From an uncultured Clostridia bacterium (GTDB lineage Bacteria; Bacillota; Clostridia; Christensenellales; UBA1242), in assembly GCA_947384015.1 (NCBI GenBank), contig CANDFN010000027.1, positions 1 to 12,158 on the forward strand: 12,158 nt of DNA, in the 5' to 3' direction. The notes beneath the pieces were generated by a model, which was given only the letters and a program-made list of their open reading frames with translations, was not told the DNA's origin and did no database searches. This document shows, in pieces, positions 11,898 to 12,158 of the stretch. Every line of letters begins with the position of its first letter. Positions within the stretch are counted from its first letter, which is position 1. The position numbers were made by a program, and so were the translations under genes.

Positions 11898-12158
11898 TTA
11901 GTTATTTTTCATTTTTAATAAGCTTATCCACATAGGGATGTTTTTTGTTTGTTCATCTTTTGAACTTGCTCTACCATGCCCAGTGTATAAGTTTTGATAG
12001 TTTTGTTGTTGCAACTTATTTAAACTTTTAATTAAGTTTTCTTTATTGCTTGTGGGCAAATCAATTCTTCCAACCGCTACTGAAAACAATGTATCGCCAC
12101 TGAACAAATATTTGTTGTTGACTATATAGCACATGCCATCTATAGAATGCCCTGGTGT
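11898..12158 (-). CDS. Metallo-beta-lactamase-fold hydrolase (glyoxalase II-like), C-terminal part
   Basis: Partial gene: the frame is open to the window edge and continues beyond it, so the start is not visible. An internal Met at 12134 is not the start, since the upstream residues read TPGHSIDG, the family's TPGH-S motif. Further metal ligands follow: GDTLF (the bridging Asp) and YTGHGR (the final His). The order matches the C-terminal half of small glyoxalase II/YcbL-type hydrolases, which cleave thioesters such as S-lactoylglutathione or related substrates using two metal ions; the substrate is not known here. It ends 23 nt before dnaK in the same direction, so the two probably share a transcript. 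Confidence 0.88.
   Translation of the reverse strand, partial: TPGHSIDGMCYIVNNKYLFSGDTLFSVAVGRIDLPTSNKENLIKSLNKLQQQNYQNLYTGHGRASSKDEQTKNIPMWISLLKMKNN

Overview
This is an AT-rich chromosomal segment from a spore-forming, low-GC Gram-positive bacterium (Bacillota, Clostridia-like, probably an uncultured lineage). Three things support this. The block rpmB / asp23 (yloU) / DAK-kinase (yloV, fakA) is a classic Bacillota neighbourhood. The DnaK is the short Gram-positive type. A tiny spoVM gene lies close to rpmB, as it does in Bacillus subtilis. No phage, IS or CRISPR signature is visible.

Layout. The left edge (1-223) holds a C10 tract that may lie inside a leftward promoter, then AT-rich spacer and the promoter of an unknown alpha-helical protein (224-925). 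Two tRNAs (Cys, Leu; 1071-1280) end at a terminator shared with a convergent GNAT-like gene (1337-1909). That gene is divergent from a second unknown gene (2024-2650), and both look leaderless. tRNA-Val and tRNA-Gly follow (2785-3023), then a small methyltransferase (3071-3661). Convergent to it is a Lys/Ser/Ala-rich protein with a symmetric cysteine knot (3751-4176). Next come fakA and asp23 in one leftward operon (4316-6308), with rpmB divergent (6447-6632).

The most informative region is 6793-8735. A leftward ABC-F ATPase gene (6793-8334) is preceded by a leader of about 235 nt. It holds a consensus promoter, a 23-codon leader peptide, a perfect intrinsic terminator, an alternative 16-bp antiterminator helix that uses the leader-peptide codons, an 8-codon second ORF, and a 14-bp helix abutting the ABC-F Shine-Dalgarno. 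This is the architecture of an antibiotic- or stalling-induced attenuator. It implies a ribosome-protection (target-rescue) role for the ABC-F protein. Divergent from it is a 29-aa SpoVM (8646-8735), the membrane-curvature sensor that anchors the spore coat.

The right part is a leftward chaperone cluster: the 3' end of a metallo-beta-lactamase-fold hydrolase (11898 to window end), dnaK (10060-11874), an intergenic 14-bp hairpin, and dnaJ (8805-9920). hrcA, grpE and a CIRCE operator are not seen next to dnaK.

Recurring design features are bidirectional terminators between convergent genes, and promoters placed so close to start codons that the mRNA would be leaderless or carry only the Shine-Dalgarno.
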